From: Lutibacter sp. B1
GTDB taxonomy: Bacteria > Bacteroidota > Bacteroidia > Flavobacteriales > Flavobacteriaceae
NCBI RefSeq assembly: GCF_012524075.1
Contig: NZ_JAAZUI010000004.1
Location: 105,621-169,620, forward strand
Direction of reading: 5' to 3'
DNA length: 64,000 nt
This document shows, piece by piece, positions 35,863 through 44,233 of this stretch. The translations under genes were made by a program, and so were the position numbers. The notes under the pieces are model-generated. The model was not told where the DNA came from. It was given only the letters and a program-made list of their open reading frames with translations, and ran no database searches. Each line of letters begins with the position of its first letter. Position 1 is the stretch's first letter.

Positions 35863-38616
35863 ATGAAAATAATTGTTATTACAACTGTTGTGTGGCTCTG
35901 CTGTACAATCAGTTTAACTTCACAAACCTTAAATTCTATAAAAGGAAAAGTTGTTGAAGCAACTTCAGAAAAACCTCTAAAAGGGGTTCTGGTAAAAATT
36001 AAAAACACAATTATTTTTGGGGAAACCAATTTTAATGGAGAATTTAAAATTGAAAATATTCCGATTGGAAATCATGTGATTCAATTGATTTATGAAGGCT
36101 TCAATTCTCAAAATTTGCCAATTACCATTTCTGAAAAGAAATCTCTTAATTTAGGAATTATTTATTTGGAAGAATCAATTACAATGTTGCATAATGAAAG
36201 TATTGTTTTGTTAACTGATGATGATTTACAAGATGATACCGATAGAAGTTCCGATTATATTGCAGGTTTATTTCAGTCTTCCAAAGATGCATATTTAAAA
36301 GCTGCAGCGTATAATTTTAGTCAGGCTTGGTTTAAAGTTCGCGGATACGATTCAAGTTACGGAAGCATTTTAATTAATGGAGTTGAAATGAATAAATTGT
36401 TTGATGGAAGGCCGCAATGGAGTAATTGGGGCGGTTTGAACGATGTGTTTAAAAATCAAGAATTTTCCAACGGCCTCGATGCAAATACAAATGCTTTTGG
36501 TGGAATTTTAGCAACTACCAATTTCAGCACAAGAGCTTCCGAATATCAAAAAGGAGGCAAGGTTTCCTTTGCTTCAACCAATAAAAGTTATACAGGGCGA
36601 GTTATGGCAACGTATGCAACAGGTTTAACTAAAAACAATTGGGCTTTTGTAGCTTCGGGTTCTCGCAGGTTTGCAAATGAAGGATATATAGATGCTACTT
36701 CTTACAATGCGTGGTCGGCTTTTTTGGCTGCCGAAAAAAAACTAAGTAGTCATCATAGTTTAAATTTAACAGCATTTGCTGCTTTTAACCGAAGAGGAAA
36801 ATCGTCACCAAATACCCAAGAAGTTTACAATTTAAAAGGGTTCAAATACAATTCGTATTGGGGGAATCAGGACGGTGATATTCGAAACTCTAGAAAAAAG
36901 GAAATTTTTGAACCTGTGATAATGTTCACTCATTTTTATGATAGTAAAAAAACTCAATTAAAAACAACGGTTTCCTATCAGTTCGGACATATTGGAAATA
37001 GCAGATTGGGATATTTTAATGCTCCAAATCCGGACCCAACGTATTGGAAATATTTACCAAGCAGTTATGTGCGTTTTATAGATGATCTGGATTATGAAGG
37101 TGCGTATTTGGCTGAACAAAATTTTATTGAAAACGGACAAATAAACTGGGGAGAGTTGTATAAAACAAATATTGATAATGTGAATTCTTTGTATTATTTA
37201 TATGAAGACAGGGTTGATGACACGCAATTTTCTTTTAATTCAACTTTAAGCAAAAATATCAATGAAAATTTATTGTTGAATGCAGGAATTTCTTACAAAA
37301 ATATAACCTCTGATAATTATGCCAAGATGTTGGATTTGTTAGGAGGGAATGGTTTTGTAGATTTAGACCAGTATGCGGTTGGTGAGGCGCAACAAAATGA
37401 TTTAAATAATGTAGATAGATTAATTGGTAAAAATGATAAATTTCAATATCATTATAAAATAAACGCTTCAGTAGCAGGTATTTTTGCGCAAGTGCAGGGT
37501 TTTCAAAAGAAGATAGACTATTTTGTAGGTATAAATTTAAAAAATACCAATTATCAAAGAGATGGTCTGTATAAAAATGGTACGTATCCTTCAAATTCCT
37601 TTGGAAAAGGGGAAAAGCAATCTTTTTCTGATTTTGGTGTAAAAGGAGGGTTAACCTATAAATTTACTGGACGTCATTTGGTAAATGTTAATGCTGCTTA
37701 TATTTCTAATGCACCAACTATTCGCAACACTTTTTCTAATGCCAGAGTTAATAACAACATAACGCCGAATTTAACCAGTGAAAAAATAGTAACAGGTGAT
37801 TTGAGTTATATTTTTAGAGCCCAAAAACTTCAAACCAGATTTACTGCTTTTTATACAAAATTTACCGATGCTGTTGAAACTTCGTTCTTTTTTGCTGAAG
37901 GATTACGTGGCGATCAGGCTGATTTTGTAAACGAAATTATGACAGGTGTTGCTAAAAAGAATTTGGGTGCAGAGTTAAGTTTAGAATATAAGGTAACACC
38001 TTCAATCAAACTTTTAGGAGCCGGATCGTTTGGACAATATACATACGATAATAATCCGCAGTTATATTTGGAATCAGAAAGTTTTACCGATGAAAACAGT
38101 GATTTCGGAACGGCATATTTGAAAGATTATCGTATTTCCGGCACACCACAAAGAGCTTATTCCGTTGGTTTTGAATATCAAGATCCTGAGTTTTGGTGGT
38201 TTCAGATAAATGCTAATTTTTTAACAAACAACTATTTAGATATCTCACCATTATTGCGCACCAACAATTTTTATCTCGATAGTGATGGTACTCCTTTTAT
38301 TGATGCTGAAACAGGTGTTGAGGTTACGCAAGAACAAGTAAATTCATTATTAAAACAAGAAAAATTTGACGATGCCTTTTTGGTAAATGTTGTTGGAGGA
38401 AAATCGTGGAAAATAAATGAATATTATCTCGGTTTTTTTGCAGGTATAAATAATGTGTTGGGAGAAACCTTTAAAACAGGTGGTTTTGAGCAATCTCGAA
38501 ACGCCAATTATCAAGAGTTAAAAGAAGATAAACAATTAAAAAAGCCCGTTTTTGGGCCAAAATATTGGTACGGAAATAAAACGTCGTATTATGTAAATGT
38601 ATATGTAAGATTTTAA
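35863..38616 (+). CDS. TonB-dependent outer membrane receptor
   Basis: A protein of about 917 residues from the ATG at 35863 (a TTG two codons earlier is possible). The signal sequence IIVITTVVWLCCTISLTSQ is followed by a carboxypeptidase-regulatory-like domain (residues ~25-110: IKGKVVEATSEKPLKGVLVK). The plug domain (WFKVRGYDSSYGSILINGVEM) and a long beta-barrel follow, ending in an aromatic residue (YYVNVYVRF). It imports a substrate too large for porins, powered by TonB. It is paired 10 bases upstream of a DUF5689/lamin-tail lipoprotein, not a SusD, so it is not a classical glycan system. Confidence 0.93.
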   Translation: MKIIVITTVVWLCCTISLTSQTLNSIKGKVVEATSEKPLKGVLVKIKNTIIFGETNFNGEFKIENIPIGNHVIQLIYEGFNSQNLPITISEKKSLNLGIIYLEESITMLHNESIVLLTDDDLQDDTDRSSDYIAGLFQSSKDAYLKAAAYNFSQAWFKVRGYDSSYGSILINGVEMNKLFDGRPQWSNWGGLNDVFKNQEFSNGLDANTNAFGGILATTNFSTRASEYQKGGKVSFASTNKSYTGRVMATYATGLTKNNWAFVASGSRRFANEGYIDATSYNAWSAFLAAEKKLSSHHSLNLTAFAAFNRRGKSSPNTQEVYNLKGFKYNSYWGNQDGDIRNSRKKEIFEPVIMFTHFYDSKKTQLKTTVSYQFGHIGNSRLGYFNAPNPDPTYWKYLPSSYVRFIDDLDYEGAYLAEQNFIENGQINWGELYKTNIDNVNSLYYLYEDRVDDTQFSFNSTLSKNINENLLLNAGISYKNITSDNYAKMLDLLGGNGFVDLDQYAVGEAQQNDLNNVDRLIGKNDKFQYHYKINASVAGIFAQVQGFQKKIDYFVGINLKNTNYQRDGLYKNGTYPSNSFGKGEKQSFSDFGVKGGLTYKFTGRHLVNVNAAYISNAPTIRNTFSNARVNNNITPNLTSEKIVTGDLSYIFRAQKLQTRFTAFYTKFTDAVETSFFFAEGLRGDQADFVNEIMTGVAKKNLGAELSLEYKVTPSIKLLGAGSFGQYTYDNNPQLYLESESFTDENSDFGTAYLKDYRISGTPQRAYSVGFEYQDPEFWWFQINANFLTNNYLDISPLLRTNNFYLDSDGTPFIDAETGVEVTQEQVNSLLKQEKFDDAFLVNVVGGKSWKINEYYLGFFAGINNVLGETFKTGGFEQSRNANYQELKEDKQLKKPVFGPKYWYGNKTSYYVNVYVRF

Positions 38617-38626
38617 ATTAAACGCT

Positions 38627-40690
38627 ATGAAAATTTATAAAACATTAAAAACAACTTTAAATATATTACTGTTAATCACCGTTTTTTCGTGTGTAAAAGA
38701 TGATGGTTTTTCAACACCAAAAGTTGAATGTACTGAGCCGTTACTAACAGTTACAAACACCATTCAACAAGCAAAAGAATTGTACACTTTCGGTTCTCCA
38801 ACCGTTATTGATACCGATGTTATTATTGAAGGGTATGTGGTTTCGAGTGATGAATCGGGGAATATTTATAAAAGTATTTCTATTCAAGATAAACCCGAAA
38901 ATCCTACTTCAGCTATAAAAATTGCTATAGATCAAACCGATTTATATACCAAATATAATGTGGGACGCAAAATTTATATAAAATTAAAAGGGTTGGCTGT
39001 TGGTTATAGTTATGGAAGTATTCAAATTGGAAAAGTAATCAATGGAGAATTAACAGGAATTTCAAAATTTGAAGTTGATGATTATATTGTCAGGTCTTGC
39101 GAAGTAGCTGAAATTGTACCTAAAAAAGTTACTATTTCAGAACTGAATAAAGAAATGTTGGAAATGTTGATTGAAATTGAAAACGTTCAGTTTAAAGCAA
39201 ATGAATTAGGAAGTTCGTATGCGAATATTGACAATACTGAAACGGTAAATAGAACGCTGGAAAGTACAAGTGAAAATTGCGAATTTTTGGATGAAATTGA
39301 TGTTAGAAATAGTGGTTATGCCGATTTTAAATCGGAATTACTACCCGAAGGAAAGGGAAGTGTTATTGCTGTTTTCAGTAATTATTATAATGATTTTCAA
39401 TTGTATTTGCGAAGTACTGAGGATGTTCAATTTAACGAGTCTCGTTGTGATTATATTTCAATAGTAGAGCCAAACATTACCATTGCTGAGGTTAAAGCGA
39501 TGTATTCAGATACTATGGTTGAATTTGGTGTTAATAATAATTATGTGGTAGAAGGTTACGTGATTTCTTCTGATGAAAATGGAAACTTTGAGCATAAATT
39601 GGTAATTCAAGATGCTGCTGAAAATCCTTCAGCAGGAATTCAGATTTTAATAGGTACCGATGCTATTTTTGAACAGTTTAATATAGGTGATAAAGTTTTG
39701 GTTAAGCTGGATCAATTGTATATGGATAAAAACGAAGGAGTTTTAGCTGTTGGCTATCCGAAAAACAATAAAATTTCAGAAATTGAAGAAGAGGCTATCA
39801 GTAATTTCATTTTTAATACAACAGAAAGTTTTGAAATTATACCAACTGAAATCTCCATTGACGAAACCTCAAATCCTGTTTACGAAAACATATTGGTTAC
39901 TGTTAATAATGTTCAGTTGGTGCAAAGTGAGTTAGGATCGGCGTTTGCATTTTTTAGCGGAACTGATGATGGATTTAGAACATTAGAAACGTGTGGTGAA
40001 CCTAAAAAATTAAAAGTTTTTACCAATGGAAACGCAAATTTCGCCAACGAATTATTTCCTGAAGGGCACGGGAAAATAACAGGTGTTTTAAGTGATGTAA
40101 TTGAAGTAAGAAATGTGCAAGATATTGATTTTGATGAAACTTTTGTAGAATGCCCTGTTATTGTGCCTAAAATTATGATTACTGAAGTTGCTGACCCTAA
40201 AAATAGCGTTTCATCTCGTTTTGTTGAATTGTATAATGCCGGAACTACTAAAATTGATTTAACAGGATGGAAATTAAATAAATATATTAATGGGTCAACT
40301 ACTGTTTCAAGTAATGGAGTTGATTTGTCAGGAATCACTATAAATACAGGAGATTTTGTAATTATTGCGAATACTGGATATGCAGCAATGTTTACTGATG
40401 TGCCGGAAGTGGAAACGAGTTACATTTCCGGAAATGGAGATGATGTGTATGAATTGGTAGATGCCTTTGGAAACAGCATGGATATTTATGGTGTAATTGG
40501 TGAAGATGGAACAGGAACGAATTGGGAATATTTAGATGGAGGTGCTGTAAGAAATTTAGAAATAAATGAGCCAAATTCTGAGTTTGATGTGAGTGAGTGG
40601 ACAGTATTTTCAAATGCAAATAATTTATTGATAAATCACCCAAATACGCCGAAAAATGCTCCGGATGACTATTCTCCAAATTTAAGATAA
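38627..40690 (+). CDS. DUF5689 tandem-repeat lipoprotein with lamin-tail domain
   Basis: A 687-residue lipoprotein (lipobox LLLITVFSC near residue 22). Two copies of a ~235-residue DUF5689 module are visible: one with VIIEGYVVSSDESGNIYKSI and ISIQD, one with YVVEGYVISSDENGNFEHKL and VIQDAAENPS. Each ends with an F.NELFPEG.G/VLS-type strand set suggesting an OB-like fold. Residues ~520-650 form a lamin-tail domain (ITEVADPKNSVSSRFVELYN, LTGWKLNKYING). It follows the TonB receptor by 10 bases, so it is probably its surface partner, perhaps binding nucleic acid or another phosphodiester polymer. Confidence 0.88.
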   Translation: MKIYKTLKTTLNILLLITVFSCVKDDGFSTPKVECTEPLLTVTNTIQQAKELYTFGSPTVIDTDVIIEGYVVSSDESGNIYKSISIQDKPENPTSAIKIAIDQTDLYTKYNVGRKIYIKLKGLAVGYSYGSIQIGKVINGELTGISKFEVDDYIVRSCEVAEIVPKKVTISELNKEMLEMLIEIENVQFKANELGSSYANIDNTETVNRTLESTSENCEFLDEIDVRNSGYADFKSELLPEGKGSVIAVFSNYYNDFQLYLRSTEDVQFNESRCDYISIVEPNITIAEVKAMYSDTMVEFGVNNNYVVEGYVISSDENGNFEHKLVIQDAAENPSAGIQILIGTDAIFEQFNIGDKVLVKLDQLYMDKNEGVLAVGYPKNNKISEIEEEAISNFIFNTTESFEIIPTEISIDETSNPVYENILVTVNNVQLVQSELGSAFAFFSGTDDGFRTLETCGEPKKLKVFTNGNANFANELFPEGHGKITGVLSDVIEVRNVQDIDFDETFVECPVIVPKIMITEVADPKNSVSSRFVELYNAGTTKIDLTGWKLNKYINGSTTVSSNGVDLSGITINTGDFVIIANTGYAAMFTDVPEVETSYISGNGDDVYELVDAFGNSMDIYGVIGEDGTGTNWEYLDGGAVRNLEINEPNSEFDVSEWTVFSNANNLLINHPNTPKNAPDDYSPNLR

Positions 40691-40883
40691 TGCAATACGA
40701 AGCTATAATTATGTTAAAAAAATATGAAAATTATATGTAAATGCTTAAAAAAATTACGAATATATCAATTTCTTAATCCAACCTTGAATTAGTGGTAAAT
40801 CTTTCAAAACGTTGAATAAAGAGTAAATTAATCGTAAATTTATACTATTAAAAATAAGCAGTTTAACATATAACTAAAATATT

Positions 40884-41213
40884 ATGAAAAAATTACAATT
40901 AATGGCTTTAGCCTTAGTATTAGGAACAATGAGTTTATTTGCTAATAATGAAACTCCAGAGGTATCTAAAGATGAAATAAGAAAACAAATTGTTGAATTA
41001 GTACAGGCTTCAGAACCTCAATTTACAAACGAAACTATTGTTAAATTAACTTTCACATTTAGCTCAGAAGGAGAAATAGTAGTTTTAGGGATGGATTCTA
41101 AAAACAAAGAAGTTATCGAGTTTGTTAAAGAAAACTTAAATTACAAAAAAATAGAAAATCCTGGTAAACAAAACAAAAAGTATACATTATCTATTAATGT
41201 AAAAAATAAGTAA
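40884..41213 (+). CDS. Small exported protein, paralogue A
   Basis: A 109-residue protein with signal peptide (LQLMALALVLGTMSLFA). The mature part contains IVKLTFTFSSEGEIVVLGMD and NLNYKKIENPG. It is clearly paralogous to the gene at 41531 (shared LTFTFSSEGEIVVL-type core, NLNYKK and PG). The beta-strand/helix/beta-strand pattern recalls the TonB C-terminal fold seen in small flavobacterial secreted proteins, but I assign no function. It has its own terminator. Confidence 0.8.
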   Translation: MKKLQLMALALVLGTMSLFANNETPEVSKDEIRKQIVELVQASEPQFTNETIVKLTFTFSSEGEIVVLGMDSKNKEVIEFVKENLNYKKIENPGKQNKKYTLSINVKNK

Positions 41214-41230
41214 AAACTAAATCACTAAAT

Positions 41231-41264
41231 AAAAAAACTCAAACTGAAAAGTTTGAGTTTTTTT
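41231..41264 (+). terminator. Rho-independent terminator after small paralogue A
   Basis: ACTCAAAC pairs with GTTTGAGT (stem with flanking A7/T7, 41231-41244 and 41251-41264), loop TGAAAA, followed by TTTTTTT. The rest of the 318-base gap to paralogue B is AT-rich with no gene seen. Confidence 0.8.
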
Positions 41265-41530
41265 ATGATATATATCCTTCAATGTTTTTTAACATAATTT
41301 AAGTTAAAAAACATTTATACTTCATTGAACAGTAATTATGTGAAAATATCATTAGCAGCAAAATAAGATTTATTCACATCATTTTTTAAGTTATTTGAAA
41401 TATTTTTTCATATTAACAAGGTAAAATGAGTTCGGTTAAATATTTGTTAATCAGCTGTTTTGTAAAAAATTAACAGCAATTTCATATTAAATTTAGTACA
41501 CAAAAAATGTTTAACTAAAACCTGTTTATT

Positions 41531-41866
41531 ATGAGAAAATTCAAATTATTGGCTTTAGCCTTGGTTTTTGGAGTATTTGGGATGTATGCTTCTAATGCCA
41601 TTGGAGAGCCAAATGCACCAACAAAAGAAATTAGAAATGAAATCATCAAGTTATTAAAAACGCCTGATTTTGTAGTTGAAAAAGATATGACAGTAATACT
41701 TAAATTCACATTTAGTTCAGAAGGTGAAATAGTAGTATTATGTCCTGGATGTGAAGATAAAGAGATTGTAAAATATATCCGTAAAAATTTAAATTATAAA
41801 AAATTTAAAAATCCCGGAGAAAGAGATAAAATTTATACAATTCCATTAACACTAAAGGCGGCATGA
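41531..41866 (+). CDS. Small exported protein, paralogue B with CPGC motif
   Basis: A 111-residue protein with signal peptide (LLALALVFGVFGMYASNA). The core ILKFTFSSEGEIVVLCPGCEDKEIVKY aligns with paralogue A, but the segment after VVL is CPGC in place of GMDS, a CxxC pair that could bind metal or form a disulfide. NLNYKKFKNPGERDKIYTIPL matches A's C-terminus. The two genes are probably a tandem duplication about 650 bases apart. Function unknown. Confidence 0.8.
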   Translation: MRKFKLLALALVFGVFGMYASNAIGEPNAPTKEIRNEIIKLLKTPDFVVEKDMTVILKFTFSSEGEIVVLCPGCEDKEIVKYIRKNLNYKKFKNPGERDKIYTIPLTLKAA

Positions 41867-41880
41867 AAAAATCATTAAAA

Positions 41881-41924
41881 ACATAAAAAAACTCAAATTA
41901 AATAGGTTTGAGTTTTTTTTATGT
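41881..41924. terminator. Bidirectional terminator between paralogue B and EEP nuclease
   Basis: ACATAAAAAAACTCAAA pairs with TTTGAGTTTTTTTTATGT across TTAAATAGG, with A-run and T-run on either side. It serves the plus-strand small gene and the minus-strand EEP gene that converge on it. The ACTCAAA/TTTGAGT stem is almost the same as in the terminator at 41231-41264. Confidence 0.75.
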
Positions 41925-41930
41925 CAATTT

Positions 41931-42902
41931 TTAGTTTTTTGATAAATATACATATACCGGAAAATGATCGCTAAAACCTCCTTTGTACCACTTGCCAATG
42001 TAAGTTCTGTAAGGACTCCCTTTTAATTTACCTTTCCAAACTTTTAAAAATTCTTTATCAAATACTTCGGCATATTTAAAGGAATGTTTGTTAGGCTCAA
42101 TTGTCAAAAAGTTTTTTGAAAAGATAATTTGATCAAATAAATGCCATGTTTTGCGATGGCTTAAAGTTCCTTTTCCTGTATTAATTAAACGTTCCATTGG
42201 GTTATAAAAGGTGTCGTTAACAAGATACTCTTTTACACTATTACTTGTTGGGTCATCATTAAAATCTCCCATCACAATAATTTTTGCATTTTCGGTTTCA
42301 GCATTTATTTTACCAACAATTTCTAAAACTAATTTTGCAGCTTTGATTCTTTTTTCTTCGGTGATATCAGAGCCATCTCTTCTTGAAGGCCAATGATTTA
42401 TTATTACATGAACTAACTCACCATTTAAGTTTCCTTTTACCAATAAAATATCTCGTGTAAAATCTCTATCTCCATTTTCACTTTCTAAATAAAGAGTAAA
42501 AGTTTCAGAAGATAAAAGTTCAAAAAGCTCTTTTTTATAAAGCAAAGCTACATCAATTCCTCGTTCATCGGGAGAATCATAATGTACAAAATCATAATGA
42601 TGTTTTTCTAAATGCTTAGAATGTACTAAATCGTTTACAACATTTCTGTTTTCAACTTCAACAACACCTACTATAGCGGGAGTATGAAATGACTTTTCAG
42701 CACCAAGTTGTGCAATTACACTGCCAAGTCTTTTAATTTTTTTCTTATATCGTTTGTAATTCCAGTGCTTTTTCCCTTCAGGAGTAAAATCATCATCAAG
42801 TGTAAGAGGATCGTCTTTAGTGTCAAATAAATTTTCGAGGTTGTAAAAGGCAATTGTGTAAGCGTGGTTTACTTTTCCTTCTTCTTTAAAAAATGAGAAC
42901 AT
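41931..42902 (-). CDS. EEP-family nuclease/phosphatase, paralogue
   Basis: A 323-residue EEP protein with the same motif series as the gene at 34701: IAFYNLENLFDTKDDP, VGVVEVENRNVVNDLV, RGIDVALLYKKE, HVIINHWPSRRDGSD, IIVMGDFNDDPTSNSV and GGFSDHFPVYVYL. Unlike its paralogue it lacks an obvious signal peptide (N-terminus MFSFFKEEGKVNHAYT), so it could be cytoplasmic or exported by another route. It ends beside the small exported gene pair, convergent with them, and is divergent from hflX. Confidence 0.88.
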   Translation of the reverse strand: MFSFFKEEGKVNHAYTIAFYNLENLFDTKDDPLTLDDDFTPEGKKHWNYKRYKKKIKRLGSVIAQLGAEKSFHTPAIVGVVEVENRNVVNDLVHSKHLEKHHYDFVHYDSPDERGIDVALLYKKELFELLSSETFTLYLESENGDRDFTRDILLVKGNLNGELVHVIINHWPSRRDGSDITEEKRIKAAKLVLEIVGKINAETENAKIIVMGDFNDDPTSNSVKEYLVNDTFYNPMERLINTGKGTLSHRKTWHLFDQIIFSKNFLTIEPNKHSFKYAEVFDKEFLKVWKGKLKGSPYRTYIGKWYKGGFSDHFPVYVYLSKN

Positions 42903-42954
42903 AAATTTTATATTAAAAAGGGGAAATTACAAAATTTCAATCAAACTGTATTTG

Positions 42955-42962
42955 TATCTTTG
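42955..42962 (+). promoter_or_regulatory. Predicted -7 box for hflX
   Basis: TATCTTTG, a full match to TAnnTTTG, 58 bases upstream of the hflX ATG at 43021. Confidence 0.5.
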
Positions 42963-43020
42963 CCTCAATTAATTATTAATGTTTTTTGCTTCAATTTTTT
43001 AAAATTGAACAATTTGAAGT

Positions 43021-44232
43021 ATGATAGAAGAAAAAAAAGTAACATCTGAAGAAGCTGTTTTAATAGGAATAATTACTCAGCACCAAGATGAAGAGCAGGC
43101 CAATGAATATTTAGATGAGTTGGATTTTTTAACATTAACAGCAGGAGGTGTTGCTGTAAAACGGTTTGTTCAAAAATTAGAAAGTCCAAATCCTAAAACA
43201 TTTATTGGAGCAGGTAAGCTGGAAGAAGTTAAAGCTTATATGGAAGCTAATACTGTTGAAACTGCTATTTTTGATGATGAACTTACTGCTGCTCAGTTAC
43301 GAAATATTGAAAAAGTATTAGATTGTAAAGTATTGGACAGAACAAATTTAATACTTGATATTTTTGCTGCAAGAGCTCAAACAAGTTATGCACGTACTCA
43401 AGTGGAATTGGCTCAGTGTCAATATTTATTGCCGCGTTTAACAAGGCTTTGGACGCACTTAGAACGTCAAAAAGGAGGTATTGGAATGCGTGGACCGGGT
43501 GAAACAGAAATTGAAACAGACAGACGTATTATTAGAGATAAAATTTCTTTATTAAAAAAGAAATTAACAACAATTGATAAGCAAATGGCTGTTCAGCGTA
43601 AAAATCGTGGTAAAATGGTACGTGTTGCTTTAGTTGGGTATACCAATGTTGGTAAATCAACTTTAATGAATGTGGTTAGTAAAAGTAATGTTTTTGCCGA
43701 AAATAAATTATTTGCAACGTTAGACACTACAGTTAGAAAAGTGGTTGTAAAAAATATTCCGTTTTTATTAACTGATACTGTTGGTTTTATTAGAAAATTG
43801 CCTACTCAATTGGTTGAGTCGTTTAAATCTACATTAGATGAGGTGCGCGAAGCCGATTTGTTATTGCATATTGTAGATATTTCGCATCCTAATTTTGAAG
43901 ATCATATCAATTCAGTAAACGGTATTTTACAAGAAATTAAAAGTGCCAATAAGCCAACTATTATGGTTTTTAATAAGATTGACGCTTTTAAACACCAAAC
44001 TATTGATGAAGATGATTTAGTTACCGAAAAAACTAAAGTTCATTACACATTGGAAGATTGGAAAAAAACCTGGATGAACAGATTAGAAAATAACTGTTTA
44101 TTTATATCGGCATTAAATAAAGAAAATCTAGAAGAATTTAGAGAAAAGGTTTTTGAAGAGGTAAAAAAAATACACATTACACGTTTTCCGTATAACGATT
44201 TTTTATATGAAGAATACGAAGATGAGAATTAG
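43021..44232 (+). CDS. hflX: Ribosome-splitting GTPase HflX
   Basis: A 403-residue GTPase that splits stalled or heat-damaged 70S ribosomes. The N-terminal HflX subdomain contains FIGAGKLEEVKAY and VELAQCQYLLPRL, with GGIGMRGPGETEIETDRR as the HflX-specific block. The G domain has G1 VGYTNVGKSTLMN, G3 DTVGFIRKLP and G4 NKID. Length fits the family. It converges with the CNNM/CBS gene, one base separating the two stop codons. Confidence 0.95.
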   Translation: MIEEKKVTSEEAVLIGIITQHQDEEQANEYLDELDFLTLTAGGVAVKRFVQKLESPNPKTFIGAGKLEEVKAYMEANTVETAIFDDELTAAQLRNIEKVLDCKVLDRTNLILDIFAARAQTSYARTQVELAQCQYLLPRLTRLWTHLERQKGGIGMRGPGETEIETDRRIIRDKISLLKKKLTTIDKQMAVQRKNRGKMVRVALVGYTNVGKSTLMNVVSKSNVFAENKLFATLDTTVRKVVVKNIPFLLTDTVGFIRKLPTQLVESFKSTLDEVREADLLLHIVDISHPNFEDHINSVNGILQEIKSANKPTIMVFNKIDAFKHQTIDEDDLVTEKTKVHYTLEDWKKTWMNRLENNCLFISALNKENLEEFREKVFEEVKKIHITRFPYNDFLYEEYEDEN

Positions 44233-44233
44233 A

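Noticed and set aside
39913..40679. Two minus-strand ORFs inside the DUF5689/lamin-tail gene
   Set aside because: They mirror the coding strand of a clearly supported lipoprotein and have biased composition with no motif.
34701..42902. Polysaccharide utilisation locus (SusCD)
   Set aside because: There is no SusD homologue beside the TonB receptor and no glycoside hydrolase nearby; the partner is a DUF5689/lamin-tail lipoprotein.
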